Positions 1 through 10,933 of a stretch of 64,000 nucleotides of DNA are shown here, in pieces. Under the pieces are notes generated by a model. It did not search any database and was not told the origin of the DNA. It saw only the letters and a program-made list of their open reading frames with translations. Every line of letters starts with the position of its first letter. Position 1 is the first letter of the stretch. This stretch comes from Castanea sativa (Eukaryota; Streptophyta; Magnoliopsida; Fagales; Fagaceae), in NCBI RefSeq assembly GCF_040712315.1, contig NC_134023.1:62206757-62270756 (forward strand), in the 5' to 3' direction. Both the position numbers and the translations under genes were made by a program.

Positions 1-1800
1 TAGCAAATGCAAGAGAATTTCAAAAATAAATGTCAGCAAAGTTGCACTAACAAGTTTTAGGAGACTTGGACATTTAAAAGCACAAAATAAGCCCAAAATG
101 TATTCTTCATTGCGAATATGTTCAGGGGATATTTGCTTGTGAAAAACTTTCAGGGGTGTGAGTGGCAGAATCTCAAAAAATTTGAACCCTAGATCAATCC
201 TATTGTTTAATTTAAGATTAATTTGAATATCATGATGATTGTATAATTCAGGCAGTATTTCTAATACTTTTCTTAAAGGAGACCTTATTGTGTATTACTA
301 TCATATTTTCCTTTTAAGAAGTACGTCCAAAATACTAGCGCATGTTTTAGCAAACCAGTTTCACCATCAAATCCTAGTAAATTCTACCTCCATATAATAT
401 GCAATACGATTTAATTTATGCATTTCTTGTAAAGGGTGTACACTTTCCGGTCATGGTGCCCAAATCTAATTTCCCATTTAAAATATAATAAATAAAATAA
501 TATTGTTTTAATAAATATTAAATAGGGATGTCCAAGAAATGTGTAGAATTAATTGGTACAAGCATCCGCCAAATAATGTAACCAGAATAAAAGTGATAGA
601 AACAAAAAACAAAAAACAAAAAACAAAAAAATTAAAAAAATCGCTCAAAAAATCAAGCTATCATTGTGACTATAGGTTATGTACCAATGACTAAGTGCAG
701 AAAAGAATTGGCATGATAAAATTGTCATGTTAAATTTCTATAACATTAGTTTGTATATTGAATTGATTTATATTATTATTTTCCTTTTAAAATGGTAATA
801 GGAGGAGAAGAATGGTTGCAAACGAGGTCCAGTTGAATGTTTCAGGTTGATGCATATGAAAAAGGATGCATGGTGTTACATTTGCCAGTGAAAAAGCACA
901 AAAATTATTGGTATGTTATTTATTTTTTTCCAAAAAAATTCTTATTGAATTTAAAGTATGTATATATCTAATAAGTTATTAATGTTGTTATAGGAAAAAA
1001 AATAGATGCAAGAAAATCAAAGACTGCATCACAAGGTGAGATTGTTAATGATAGTCAAATATTCTTTGAAGTGACTGGACCTCCTATTCATGGTTGTGTG
1101 TTTGGCATGGGTGCTGGTGTCAAGCCCATATATCATTTATTTCGAACATAATCCTACCCTAAAAAAACTGTTTTAGGATAGTAAATTACTTAATCTTAAG
1201 AATATATCATATATTTAGTGATAATAAAAATAATTTTTTATTCTCACTGTTAGTAACATCAACATTTTTCACTCATCACTTAACGGTAAGAACCATTTTG
1301 ACTCAATAACAAAAGTTTAGGGAATAAATTGACATATTTGAAAGGTTATGGACTAAATTGACATATATTTTAAATGATAGGGACCAAATATATACTTTAC
1401 GTTAAAATAAATTATTAAGATTTTGCCACATCATCAATTCACAAATGCATACTTAAATCAATCTTTTGAAAGACAAAAAAGTACTCCTATCAAATGTCAA
1501 TAGGAATTTTTTATTTTTAAAGGAAAATTTTGGGATTTATTAGTGGATTGATGAAGAATTCTAGAGGATCTAAACCCATCTTAATTTCTTTTGAAAAAGA
1601 ATATAGAATTCAAATTTCTTTCTCTAGTATCCCAATTTTTTAAATTTTAAGTTTGTAGGGAAAACTTAGCGTCTAAACTATGTAAAAGTCAAGATATTGA
1701 AGGAAAAAATATTGGGGGAGAGATGGAAACATTAGGGATGAGAAAGATAAGACATAAGTACGTAGTTTATCTATTTATTTTTGTTTTACTATTTTTTATT
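1..1800. other. AT-rich intergenic DNA, no gene seen
   Basis: No open frame with recognisable protein similarity. It contains A-rich simple sequence near 600-650. At about 1260-1420 the phrasing (repeated 'gggaccaaa' and 'aaattgacatat' blocks) resembles the terminal inverted repeats of plant Mutator-like elements, but I could not find a matching opposite end. Confidence 0.5.
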
Positions 1801-1889
1801 TAGATTATTTTAGTTTATATACATACATACATACATATATATAAATATATATATATATATACTTATTTAGATTATTTTAGTTTATATAC

Positions 1890-1920
<31 letters not shown>

Positions 1921-1925
1921 CAGTA
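1801..1925. repeat. 62-bp tandem duplication with (CATA)n and (AT)n
   Basis: The block starting 'tagattattttagtttata' at about 1801 recurs at about 1865. Each copy runs into four CATA units and an AT microsatellite, so this is a compound unit duplicated once. Confidence 0.75.
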
Positions 1926-2224
1926 CAATCAAAATTAAATCTTTTTGCTATTTTCTTGAGGTTGTTGAAATAACTTGTGAAGTTGCTCATTATATATAGA
2001 TTTCAATTATTTGGATCACTAAATTTAGATTAAAAATATGTTATTGAAATTAGTATCTCTTTACCTATCCATTCAAAGTACATGATTTGTAGTGTTTGTT
2101 ATGAAAATGTTATTAATGTCACTAATTAATGTGATTATTGGTTGCAAATGTATTCTTTAGAGTTCTCATTCACAGGAGAACTACAAGGTTCTTGTTAGTA
2201 GTAAGGATTTTTTTTTTTTTTTTT

Positions 2225-2628
2225 GGCAAATTACAACTTACCCACCTGTGGTTTGGCTGAAATTGAAGTTGCCTACTTTTGATTTGAAATTTAACACTTT
2301 ATCCACCCAAGGTTAGCTCACTTAGAGTCCTGTAACCCATCCCTATTAAAAACAGGGTTAAATATGTAATTTTAATCCACTTTTATGTCTCTCTCCTCCA
2401 AAAACACAAAAAACATAAAAGTACAAGATCAAATAGAATCCAGCATCACATCAAAAAAAAAAAAAAAAAATTAGAATCCAGCAGAACGCTTGCATCATGG
2501 GATTTCAAACCATAAGTAGGCAATTTAAATTGCAATCAAACTGTAGGTGAGTAAAGTGTCAAATTTCAAATCACAGATAGGTGACTTAAATTTCAACCAA
2601 ACCACAAGTGGATAAGTTGTAATTGCCC
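2225..2628. mobile_element. Fold-back MITE with long terminal inverted repeats
   Basis: The left end (ggcaaattacaacttaccca from 2225) is repeated in inverted form at the right end (reverse complement of 2528-2628 begins gggcaattacaacttatcca). The arms stay alignable for about 100 bp, with matching phrases such as 'tgatttgaaattt.acactt'. The roughly 404-bp size and long arms fit a non-autonomous Mutator-like or fold-back MITE. No clear target-site duplication: the left flank is a T run. It has no coding capacity. Confidence 0.65.
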
Positions 2629-3360
2629 TATTGGTTTATTGATGATACTATTGTCAATAGTAAGGATTCTTAATTCTTCGATGTTGATAATACTATTGTC
2701 ATTCATCATGGGGGTTGTTGTTGATGTAGTTAAATTAATATGTTTTAGTTATATCTTTAATATGTATTGTAAATACAATTTGCAAACCAATGCTGGAAAA
2801 GGAGATCAAAATGTGGACGAAAACATAGAAGATGACTCTGAGGTGGAAAATGACTCTCAAAAGGAGGACAATGACTCAGATGATGATTGATTTTCCAATA
2901 TTTATGTTTTCAAGTCTGGTGAAAAAATGTATAGCTTTCATGTATTAATGAACATCTTATGCTAGTTTGTAGACCTCTTAATATTTTTGTTTTTATTGAA
3001 TTATGCACTTACTAGTTTTAGATAATTATGGATTTGTGCTTGTTATTTGAATGGAGAAACTTTTAGGAGATTTATGTTTCCTTGCAATTAAATATTAGAA
3101 ATGATCTCTCTTTTATTATCAACAGAGTTAACCCTCTATCTCCAAGCCCCTTTACTAGGTTGGGCAAGCTTGGATGCCCCTACTCCCAACAAGTTGCTGG
3201 TCGGGATCGTGGAACTATCGCTCGAGAAGTAAGTCAGCTGGTCCTTGTTTGGTCATAAGGAGAATCATTCTTATTAGGTCAGAGGCGGCCGGCCCGGGGG
3301 TTACCCGCGATTGGTAATGGCATAACCAGAAGAGGGGTAAGGGAGAGAAGGTTACGCACT

Positions 3361-3471
3361 GGGTAGTGCAGCGCATCTGTTTCGGGTACAGAGGCGACGA
3401 GGGGTGCTAACCCGGCCACCCAACCCAGCAGGTCAGGGGCGGGCTGGACATAGGTTCGAATCCTGCCACCT
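3361..3471 (+). pseudogene. trnP: Interrupted mitochondrial tRNA-Pro relic
   Basis: 3361-3394 carries the D-arm end and anticodon arm (stem tctgt/acaga around loop ttcgggt). 3449-3471 carries the T arm (aggttcgaatcct) and 3' acceptor side. About 54 bp (3395-3448) that does not belong to the tRNA lies between them, in the variable region. The 5' acceptor strand is shortened. The anticodon reads CGG; as I recall, the mitochondrial gene has TGG, which would imply a T-to-C change. The insert and missing acceptor strand rule out a functional cloverleaf. Confidence 0.7.
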
Positions 3472-3541
3472 TTCTTGTGGATCATCCTGTGGTTACCGGA
3501 TGATGGGAATAACAAAGCAGAAATTTGGAATTGAGTATGAA

Positions 3542-3685
3542 ATGTCAATATATGAATTGTTTCATTATTCGTTATTTCCGGGTCTTTTCGTTGCATTCAC
3601 TTACAACAAGAAACAACCACTAGCGTTTGGTGCAGCACTTGCATTTTGTTGCATTCTTCTTTCTTTCCTTGGTCTTTCGATCCGT
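3542..3685 (+). pseudogene. ccmFN: N-terminal fragment of mitochondrial ccmFN
   Basis: From the ATG at 3542 the frame reads MSIYELFHYSLFPGLFVAFT and continues with NKKQPLAFGAALAFCCILL. This is the conserved start of plant mitochondrial CcmFN, the haem-lyase subunit of the cytochrome c maturation system. About 48 of some 570-600 residues remain, then homology stops and a stop codon follows. In the remaining residues, P-to-L and W-to-C differences from the usual protein fit relaxed selection or loss of RNA-editing context. It is not expected to be expressed. Confidence 0.85.
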
Positions 3686-3759
3686 TGCAAATAATGTATT
3701 AGTGATGTGGTAAATAGTTTTAAAGGTCACATTGATAATGTATTGTTAACGATAAACCA

Positions 3760-4200
3760 AGTATTTTACAACGGCTTTTAGTCATTGGAAAACTATATTA
3801 ACGACGACTATAGTTCATCACAAAATTTATTTTTGATAACAAAACAAGTAATTACGACAGCTTTTATTCATCAAAAACAAGTATTAACAATGGTCATAGT
3901 TCGTCGCAGAAAGTATTTGGTTGTTTGACTTCTTCATATAGAGTTGCATTGTAGATGACAAACCAAGTAATTACAACGGCTTTTATTCGTCAAAAATAGG
4001 TATTAACAATGGCCTGCGGTCGTCATAGAAAGTATTTGGTCATCCAACTTCCTTGTATGAAGTTGTATTGTCAATGACAAACGAAGTAATTATGACGGCA
4101 TTAATTCATCAAAACTATGCATTAACAATGGCCTTAGTTCATCGCCAAAGGTATTTAATCATCTAAGTTTCTCGTATGAAGTACTTACGACGGAGTTTTG
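3760..4200. repeat. Three to four tandem 120-bp repeats
   Basis: The phrase 'cgac(a/g)gcttttattc.tcaaa' recurs at about 3854, 3974 and 4094 with exactly 120-bp spacing, and a diverged copy precedes at about 3770. Within each unit 'gtattaacaatggtc' and 'aaagtatttgg' recur at fixed offsets. Short complementary gacg/cgtc words make it resemble the subterminal region of a CACTA or Mutator-like element. No terminal repeats were found, so the parent is unassigned. Confidence 0.75.
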
Positions 4201-4439
4201 CTGTCGAAAATGACTGTTAGTGACGACCTTGTTAGTAATATAGTATTACCAATGAGACTTTTGCTGACGAACATCAATATCCTTTTTCCATCAACATTAA
4301 TAATCTGCGACAGCTTTTTGTGTTGTTACGCCGAACTCTAGCTATCGCTAATAGCAATCTTTTTGGTAGTGAATTTTTCTCTCCCTCAACAGGGCAATTC
4401 AAGAGAGTGTGCATTTACTTTTTCCAAGGTGTTCATAGC

Positions 4440-4775
4440 TTTCTGATAAAAAAAAAAAAACAAAAAAAAAAAAAAAAAAAAAAAAAAACAAACAAACAAA
4501 CAAACAAACAAACAAACAAAAAACAAAAAATAGCACACATTTTAACAAATCCCCTTTCCCTTTTAAGGCAAAAAAAAAAAAAAAAAAGAATTACAGCAAT
4601 ACACATTCTCATTTCTTTTGTTGAAAAAAAAAAAAAAAAACAAACAAACAAAAAACAAAAAATAGCACACATTTTAACAAATCCCCTTTCCCTTTTAAGG
4701 CAAAAAAAAAAAAAAAAGAATTACAGCAATACACATTCTCATTTCTTTTATTGAAAAAAAAAAAAAAACACAAAT
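4440..4775. repeat. A-rich block with 132-bp tandem duplication
   Basis: (A)n and (CAAA)n tracts surround a duplicated unit: 'tagcacacattttaacaaat' occurs at 4531 and 4663, with the following ~100 bp also repeated. Lysine-rich frames across it are an artefact of the A runs. Confidence 0.8.
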
Positions 4776-4799
4776 GTCAATATATCATCAAATGAAAAT

Positions 4800-6050
4800 A
4801 ATGTGGATGAACACTTAAGAATCAAGTTCTATATATTCCATATTGTGGATAACCACTTAAAAATAAGCTCTCTCTCTCTCTATATATATATATATAGACT
4901 ACATATTGTAACTATATGAGCCTTTACAAATGAGATCAGATATTCTCATACAGCCTTCAAAGTCGGTGTGAATGGGAAACTACATCTTTTATAATTAATC
5001 CTTTTATTGGCTATGGATTGCGGCTCAAATTTTCCTTTTCTTTTCTTTTTTTCTTTTTATGAAATTTACTAATTGTCAAATCACTCATATGGAACAAAAA
5101 CAACCATCCAAGGATATATAGCATTATTGTAAATATTTTTTCCGAAACATCAGTATACTATCATATGGAACGTGTAGCATATGCAAGAGGCATGGACCCT
5201 TTCTCCTCCTATAATTATACTTAGGTCCCAATGGGACGTCCAAGAAAATTATCTCCCTAAAGAATGAAGAGAGACAGGTGCGATCTGTCTTTCCAATGTG
5301 GCCCTAGCTTTCTTTAAGTTAGTCGCCTTTCTTTTTATTATTTTTTTTCTATTTATTAATCATTGAGAAGCCATAGGAGAAAATTGGGGCTACACACACT
5401 TGCCTTTGTAGGTACTTCAAGGCAAACCAATTGTGTCTGTAGATAACTTATTTTATACCTCTTACAACTCGAGTCTTTGTTCCCCAATTATGATAACACT
5501 AGGAGGTCTAGGGTTGATCTAGGGCCTGGATATAGAAACTCTTTAGTTGAAGGATATTTTTGGAATAGAGAAAAACCTTGCAGAAACCCTAAGGGTTTGT
5601 ATGCATCCTTAATCCATGCATACACAACCACAAGCATCCATATGCACTTGGGGTTTCAAAAAAATATGTAAGGAAAGTTTTTTATAAAAATTGTGGTGGA
5701 GCTAATCTCACATCACTTGGAGATAGCTATGCCGCTTTTCTTTGAAAACTACCAAAAGGCCCTACGGCCCTTTTCCTGAACACACAGTATCTACTCCAAA
5801 AAGTGATTCAAGAGAGACTTTTTTTACTTTGAAAATCATCCTAAACTAAAGTTTCTTGGCTAGGACTTATTTTAGTCCAAAGCCTTCTAGTTAAACTTAC
5901 TAACCCTCTAGGTATTTTATTATGTAGATTAATTGAGGGGAAAGGCCAAAATCAAGCTACAGAAGCTTTTAATGAGAGGTATTTGTTCTTGTCTTTATCT
6001 TCTTTTCTTGTTGTTTTAAAAACTATTTCTCTATTCTAATAATCCTCTAT
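4800..6050. other. Intergenic, no gene recognised
   Basis: Short CT and AT microsatellites near 4870-4900, otherwise unremarkable AT-rich DNA with stops in all frames. Confidence 0.5.
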
Positions 6051-6060
6051 GTAGTTTAGG

Positions 6061-6461
6061 GGAGAAAATGGACTTTTGCCCCTTTTTTAAACTTTCTAGC
6101 ATTTTGCCCCATTTCTCAAATTATTTAGGGAAAAACCCCTATTTTGAAACTCAATTTTCTAAAAATCAAGTTCCAATTTAAAACTTGATTTTTGGACAAT
6201 CGGGTTATACAAAACTGAAAATTAAAATTAAAAAAAAAAAAAATTGGAACTCGAGTTCATGAAACTCGAGTTCCAAAAAAAAATATTTCTATATCCACGT
6301 TTGCTATAACTCAATTGTCCAAAAATCGAGTTTTACATTTGGAACTCAAATTTTAGAAAATCGAATTTCAAAATTGGGGCATTTCCTTAAATAGTTTGAA
6401 AAATAGGGCAAAATGCTGGAAAGTTTTTTTTTAAAAAAAAGGGTAAAAGCCAATTTTGGCC
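6061..6461. mobile_element. Fold-back Mutator-like MITE with 10-bp target duplication
   Basis: The element is flanked by gtagtttagg at 6051-6060 and again at 6462-6471, a perfect 10-bp duplication. Its ends are inverted repeats (ggagaaaatggacttttgcc on the left; the right end in reverse complement begins ggccaaaattggcttttacc). The arms extend almost to the centre, where 6244-6272 is itself a palindrome of gaactcgagttc type. Size (401 bp), near-complete hairpin and a 9-11-bp duplication point to a Mutator-type non-autonomous element. Confidence 0.85.
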
Positions 6462-6471
6462 GTAGTTTAGG

Positions 6472-7880
6472 TTTAATGTTTGATTGATTAGAAAGCATGC
6501 TAGGTTGTTTAGATTAGGCTTTATTAGGTGTCTGTGTCTACTGCGTTTCTGGCAAGGATGCGTATACAAGCTTGTGCATGCATACGCATCTCCATGACCC
6601 TACGTACGCATGCTCTTGCACGTGTACACAGGTTCAGCCTAGAAACCCAAATTTGTTGGTTCTTTCTTTTTACCTAGTTTAAATGCTCTTTTTCTTTTCT
6701 TTTTTTTGCTTCTGTCTAGGTCATATTTCACATTATTAAGTCTTATATTAGTAGAATAACATATTTTACTTGCTATTTGCTTAGATTGTATGGTTAGGGT
6801 TTATGTTTGGATGAACACTATGAACATGCACATGAACATGAACATGCATTGATGCATAAGTGATATGATACAGTACAGTATGTGAGGCAAGTCATGCATA
6901 TGGATATGAATATGCATTTGATTGATTAACATGAGTTGGTTGATAATTATAATGAACATGCTTAATTGATGCCATGATTCCATGCTTGAATACTTGGTTG
7001 ATCAATGTTAATACTTTATCGATGCTACTGCCTTGTGATATACTAGCTGCCTTTGGACGAATATGAACATAAATGCCATGTTAGATGAATGGTATGTTTC
7101 CTGATTTACAGGTACAACAACAATCATTGACACAATCATTGGAAGATGAACCAAATTAATTTATAACTTATCATTAGATATCAATTGTGGTGTATCAATG
7201 ATTGTTGTTGTATCGATAAATTCTGGCATTGAGATTTGAGACTGAATAGGTAAGATAGCGGTTATATTGATAACGTTTAGGCTGCTTCAATTGTATCGCA
7301 GGGGTGGTGGATCAACTTGATTAATTTGTAACATCATTATATATCAAAAGGAATGATAACATAGAATGATAACTATTTAGAGAACTTTGAAGAATGCTAA
7401 GGCTAATGATGAATGCTAGGACTTAAAGATCATGAACAGTGCCAACATTGACCAAGAGGAACCTATCAATAATGATATAATCAAGTACTGTATGTGATTT
7501 TGGTTTTGGAGAACATGAGGATGAGTTGTCTTTTATCTGCTTTCCTTTTAAGCATAGCTGTTGCAGTAGACACCTAATAATCAATTAGTTCTAGGATATA
7601 AAATTTTGAACTTGTGATCGGTGCATAAGAGTAGTGTTAGAAGCAATATTAGTGGTAGGTTTACATGAATTTCATAGTTCTCCAATCACAACTTTCTACC
7701 TTAAGAAATTGTAAAATAGATTTTGTCGTTAACATTGTTTAATTTGACAACTTCTCAAGTGCATGACATTATTTTTTGAATCTTATATTCAATAGCTTTT
7801 GCATGCATTGCATGGGTTATTGACTACTATACTATAAAACTGAAACCTCTAACTTTTGGTTGATTTCTAATTGACCTCCT
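6472..7880. other. Intergenic with a small inverted repeat
   Basis: No gene recognised. 7114-7134 (tacaacaacaatcattgaca) and 7191-7212 are inverted copies about 55 bp apart, giving a short hairpin of unknown meaning. Confidence 0.45.
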
Positions 7881-8940
7881 TGTAAAGTTGTGATTTACAA
7901 CTATTTTGTGTTGTCTTTAATTCCGTGCCAAATTTGATTGTAATTTTGTTCAATCTTATGTACTCTGTATTTTATGTGGGATTTCTTTGTAAGGATTGTG
8001 TGTGAGAGAGAGTGTAAAGACTCAAGGCAAATTGAAGATCAAAGGAGTTTTCGCAGGTAGCTTGTGAGAAGCCTTCCCAAGAAATGAAGCCATGTGATCA
8101 GCACATGACTGGAATGCAAAGAGTCATGACAAATGGTGATAGCTAATTTTTCGCGGATAAGGCATTCCCACAAGATACTCGCGAAACATTTTGTTTTGCT
8201 ATTTTGTCATATCTGATACACCATGTCTCTACCCACACTATATATACCCATATTACCCATATAGTGAGAGGAGTGCTTTTTAGAGAGAAAATCCTAGCCA
8301 CAACCCTAGAGAGATAGAGATTGTCATACCCACAATTATCTACACAATCCATTGTGGTTTTCCTTAACTCCTACATCTCCATATCCAAATCCTTGAGATG
8401 TTGGTAGCCCAAACACTTACCACACACATTTTGAGTGTCAAGTGAGGTTTTGGTGCTGCTGAGAAGCATTGGAAGAAGCCAAGCTTTGGCGGATGCAATC
8501 GGGCGCATTGCAGGATCCAGAAAGCTAGACAAAACATGGTTCCGAGAAGCCTTGTTGGAGTAAGAGCTTGGAGGGCTTAGGTGCACTGGGTAGATTAAGC
8601 TTGAAGGGTCTCTTACTATTCATGTATCCCAACTTATTGTCCAGTGGATCGATTTACCGCTTGGAGGGTGGCGAAGAGGTTTTTCATCGAGTTCTTAAGT
8701 TTCCTCTTCGATAACACATCAGCGTGTTATCTTGTGTTTACATTTCTCTTCCCTACTCTTTTAGCTTTCATTTTACTGGTGTGATTTGATGACTATGGCT
8801 TAAAGTAGTTTTATTGTTTGTTCGCTCGTATTTACTCTATTATGCACTTAGTTTAATTTAGAGTAAAATCAATCAAGCCGTGATCTTTTAATTTGGGGTC
8901 TAAATAGCTCTTGTGTTTTTAACACAAATCTGAACTTTCA
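7881..8940 (+). repeat. 5' LTR of family A element
   Basis: Direct repeat of 14856-15858 with scattered substitutions and a ~57-bp indel near 8605-8660. U3 carries two self-complementary motif pairs (about 8046-8094 and 8148-8193, ttttcgc...gcgaa type). A TATA box (ctatatatacc, about 8239) follows, then a leader. Confidence 0.9.
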
Positions 8941-8942
8941 AT

Positions 8943-8955
8943 TGGTATTAGAGCG
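8943..8955 (+). other. Primer-binding site, initiator tRNA-Met type
   Basis: tggtattagagcg two bases after the LTR. It matches the canonical TGGTATCAGAGC primer site complementary to initiator tRNA-Met, with one C-to-T change. Confidence 0.85.
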
Positions 8956-9003
8956 GGTTGATGTGGTTTCATTACCTAAGTGTGATCCTAGACCCCTTTT
9001 GTA

Positions 9004-10933
9004 ATGGATCGGTCATAATCGCTCAATGCTCCACCATTCTTTAATGGGAGCAACTATGCGTTTTGGAAAGTCTGTATGAGGGTATTTCTTTGTACTATAG
9101 ATGAGTCCGTGTGGGATTCCATTTAGAATGGGTATGTTAGGCCCACGACAGCCAAGTCCGAATGGAACAAGGCAGCTTTTGCTTTGGCAAATGCTAATAG
9201 TAAAGCAATTAATGCTATCTTTTGTAGTATGTCTACTGATGAATTTCATAGGTTATCTCACGTGAAGACCGCCAAGGAAGCATGGACGATTCTTGAGACT
9301 ACCTATAAAGGTACCTAGAAAGTCAAGGACACAAAGCTGCAAATGCTTACCACCTGATTTGAAGAGCTCAAGATGAGTGACAATGAGTCATTTGATTCAT
9401 TCTATGGGAAGCTCAATGAAATCTTGATTGCCAAGCTCAATCTCAGAGAAAAAATTGAGGATGCTAAGATGCTAAGAAAAATTTTGAGGTCCTTACCAGA
9501 GAGCTACCATGCAAAGGTCACAGCTATAGAAGGAAGCAAGGATTTGGATGAGATCAAGATTCAAGAGTTCATTAGATCTCTCCAAACATATGAGCTTGGA
9601 GTATCTTCCCACAGGCCAAGCAAATCACTTGCTCTTGAAACCATCAACAAGAGAGTGGACGACTCCTCCAAAGAAGATGATGTGGAGAAGGAGGTAGCAT
9701 TCCTTGCCAAGAACTTCCAAAAATTTCTGAAGATGAAAAACAATGGGAAGTCTTTCAGCAAAGGAAAGTTTTCATCCTCTAAAGTTGGTAGAAAGGAGTT
9801 CAAGAAAAAAGATGGGAAGGACTCTCAACCCCCTTAAGGAACCGTGTGCTACGAATGCAATGGCCATGGACACCTTAAGAAAGAATGTTCTAACTATTTG
9901 AGAGGAAAGGGTAAGGTGTTTGCCACTACTCTTAGCAACTCCAAAAGCTCAAATTCAGACACGGAAGGAAAGTGTGACAGTGACGGAAATTATAGGGCTT
10001 TCATGGTAATTACCTTTGTTGACTCTAAGAATGATTTGAGCAATTTGGTTGATGAACTTGGTGTACATTCCGAGGGTGAGGAAGTTGAAGAATTGGAAGA
10101 TGAAGATGTATGCCAAAATGAAGGTGAGAATAACCTTCAAGAAGCATATGATTCTTTGCTAGAAGATTGTGGAAGATATGACAAGGTTGCGAACCATGCT
10201 GTGAGAAAAATGAAGAAGATTGAAGAAGAACATAGGTGTACCACTGTGCAATTTAAGGAAGCAAAATGTGAAGTAGAAGGACTCAAGGGAGAGTTGGTTA
10301 AAGCTTACTCTAAAATCAAGTTTCTTGAACTTAAAATAATCCAAGCTAATGTTAAGGTTGAGCATATCTCCACCAAGAAACTTGACAACGTGCTATCCTC
10401 AAAAAAAATCTTCACATGATAAGACCAGTTTGGGGTATACCAGAGAAGGAAGCTCCAGCAGCGGACCTAAGAAGAAAGTGAGGTTCGTATCAGCCAAGAA
10501 TGTTGAGAAACTCAAAGAAGTGAAGCCTGAGACTGAGATGCTTGCTGCTGTAAAGAGAATCATTGGTGCAAAATCAAATGATAAAAGGAAGTCATTACGC
10601 AAAAACCAAAGGGGGCCTCAAGTGAAGCATGTGTGACATCATTGTGGCGCTCAAAGGCACACAAGGCCTAATTGTTTCAAGCTTCATGCACTCAAGAAGG
10701 CTGACTCTATGCGTGGTCAAGAAAGTTCAAAGAAAAGACCAAAGGGAGCACAACCTAAGGGAGAAAATGAGGGACATCTCATTGGATACGTTATGGAAAT
10801 GTTGAAGAACATTTCACTATGCCTTGCTAGCTTCACTTCGAGGTTGGAAAGTTATGTTGGTCGTACCCCTCCATCTAAGGGTCTCATCCAAAACACTCGT
10901 AAAGTGTGGGTGAAGAAGGGTACTCATGTATGA
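9004..10933 (+). pseudogene. gag polyprotein relic (copia-type, UBN2-like)
   Basis: One frame from ATG 9004 reads NAPPFFNGSNYAFWKV, the typical start of copia-type gag (UBN2 family), then the capsid-like part (KLNEILIAKLNLREKIEDAK). A zinc knuckle CYECNGHGHLKKEC (C-X2-C-X4-H-X4-C) lies at about 9850-9891, followed by a coiled-coil-like acidic/lysine region. A second knuckle, *HHCGAQRHTRPNC near 10634, has its first Cys replaced by a stop. In-frame stops: 9013, about 9124, 9316, 9358, 9835 and 10634. A frameshift sits in an A run near 10400. Gag would have formed the particle that packages element RNA. Confidence 0.85.

Larger units (their letters stand above)
3124..3690 (+). other. Nuclear insertion of mitochondrial DNA (NUMT)
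   Basis: A GC-richer block in AT-rich surroundings. It contains a recognisable plant mitochondrial tRNA-Pro relic followed by the N-terminus of mitochondrial ccmFN. Both ends are approximate because the noncoding part (3124-3360) was assigned only by base composition and contiguity. Sequence after about 3690 is unrelated nuclear repeat. Organelle-to-nucleus transfer is common in plants and such copies are normally not functional. Confidence 0.8.

Noticed and set aside
2639..2890. 83-codon frame with an acidic Asp/Glu tail
   Set aside because: No recognisable domain. The front half lies in AT-rich DNA and acid-rich tails arise easily. No splice or promoter context seen.
3361..3471. Functional tRNA gene
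   Set aside because: The variable region holds a 54-bp insert and the 5' acceptor strand is incomplete, so no cloverleaf can form.
4320..4754. 144-codon lysine-rich frame
   Set aside because: Produced by A runs and a tandem duplication, not a gene.
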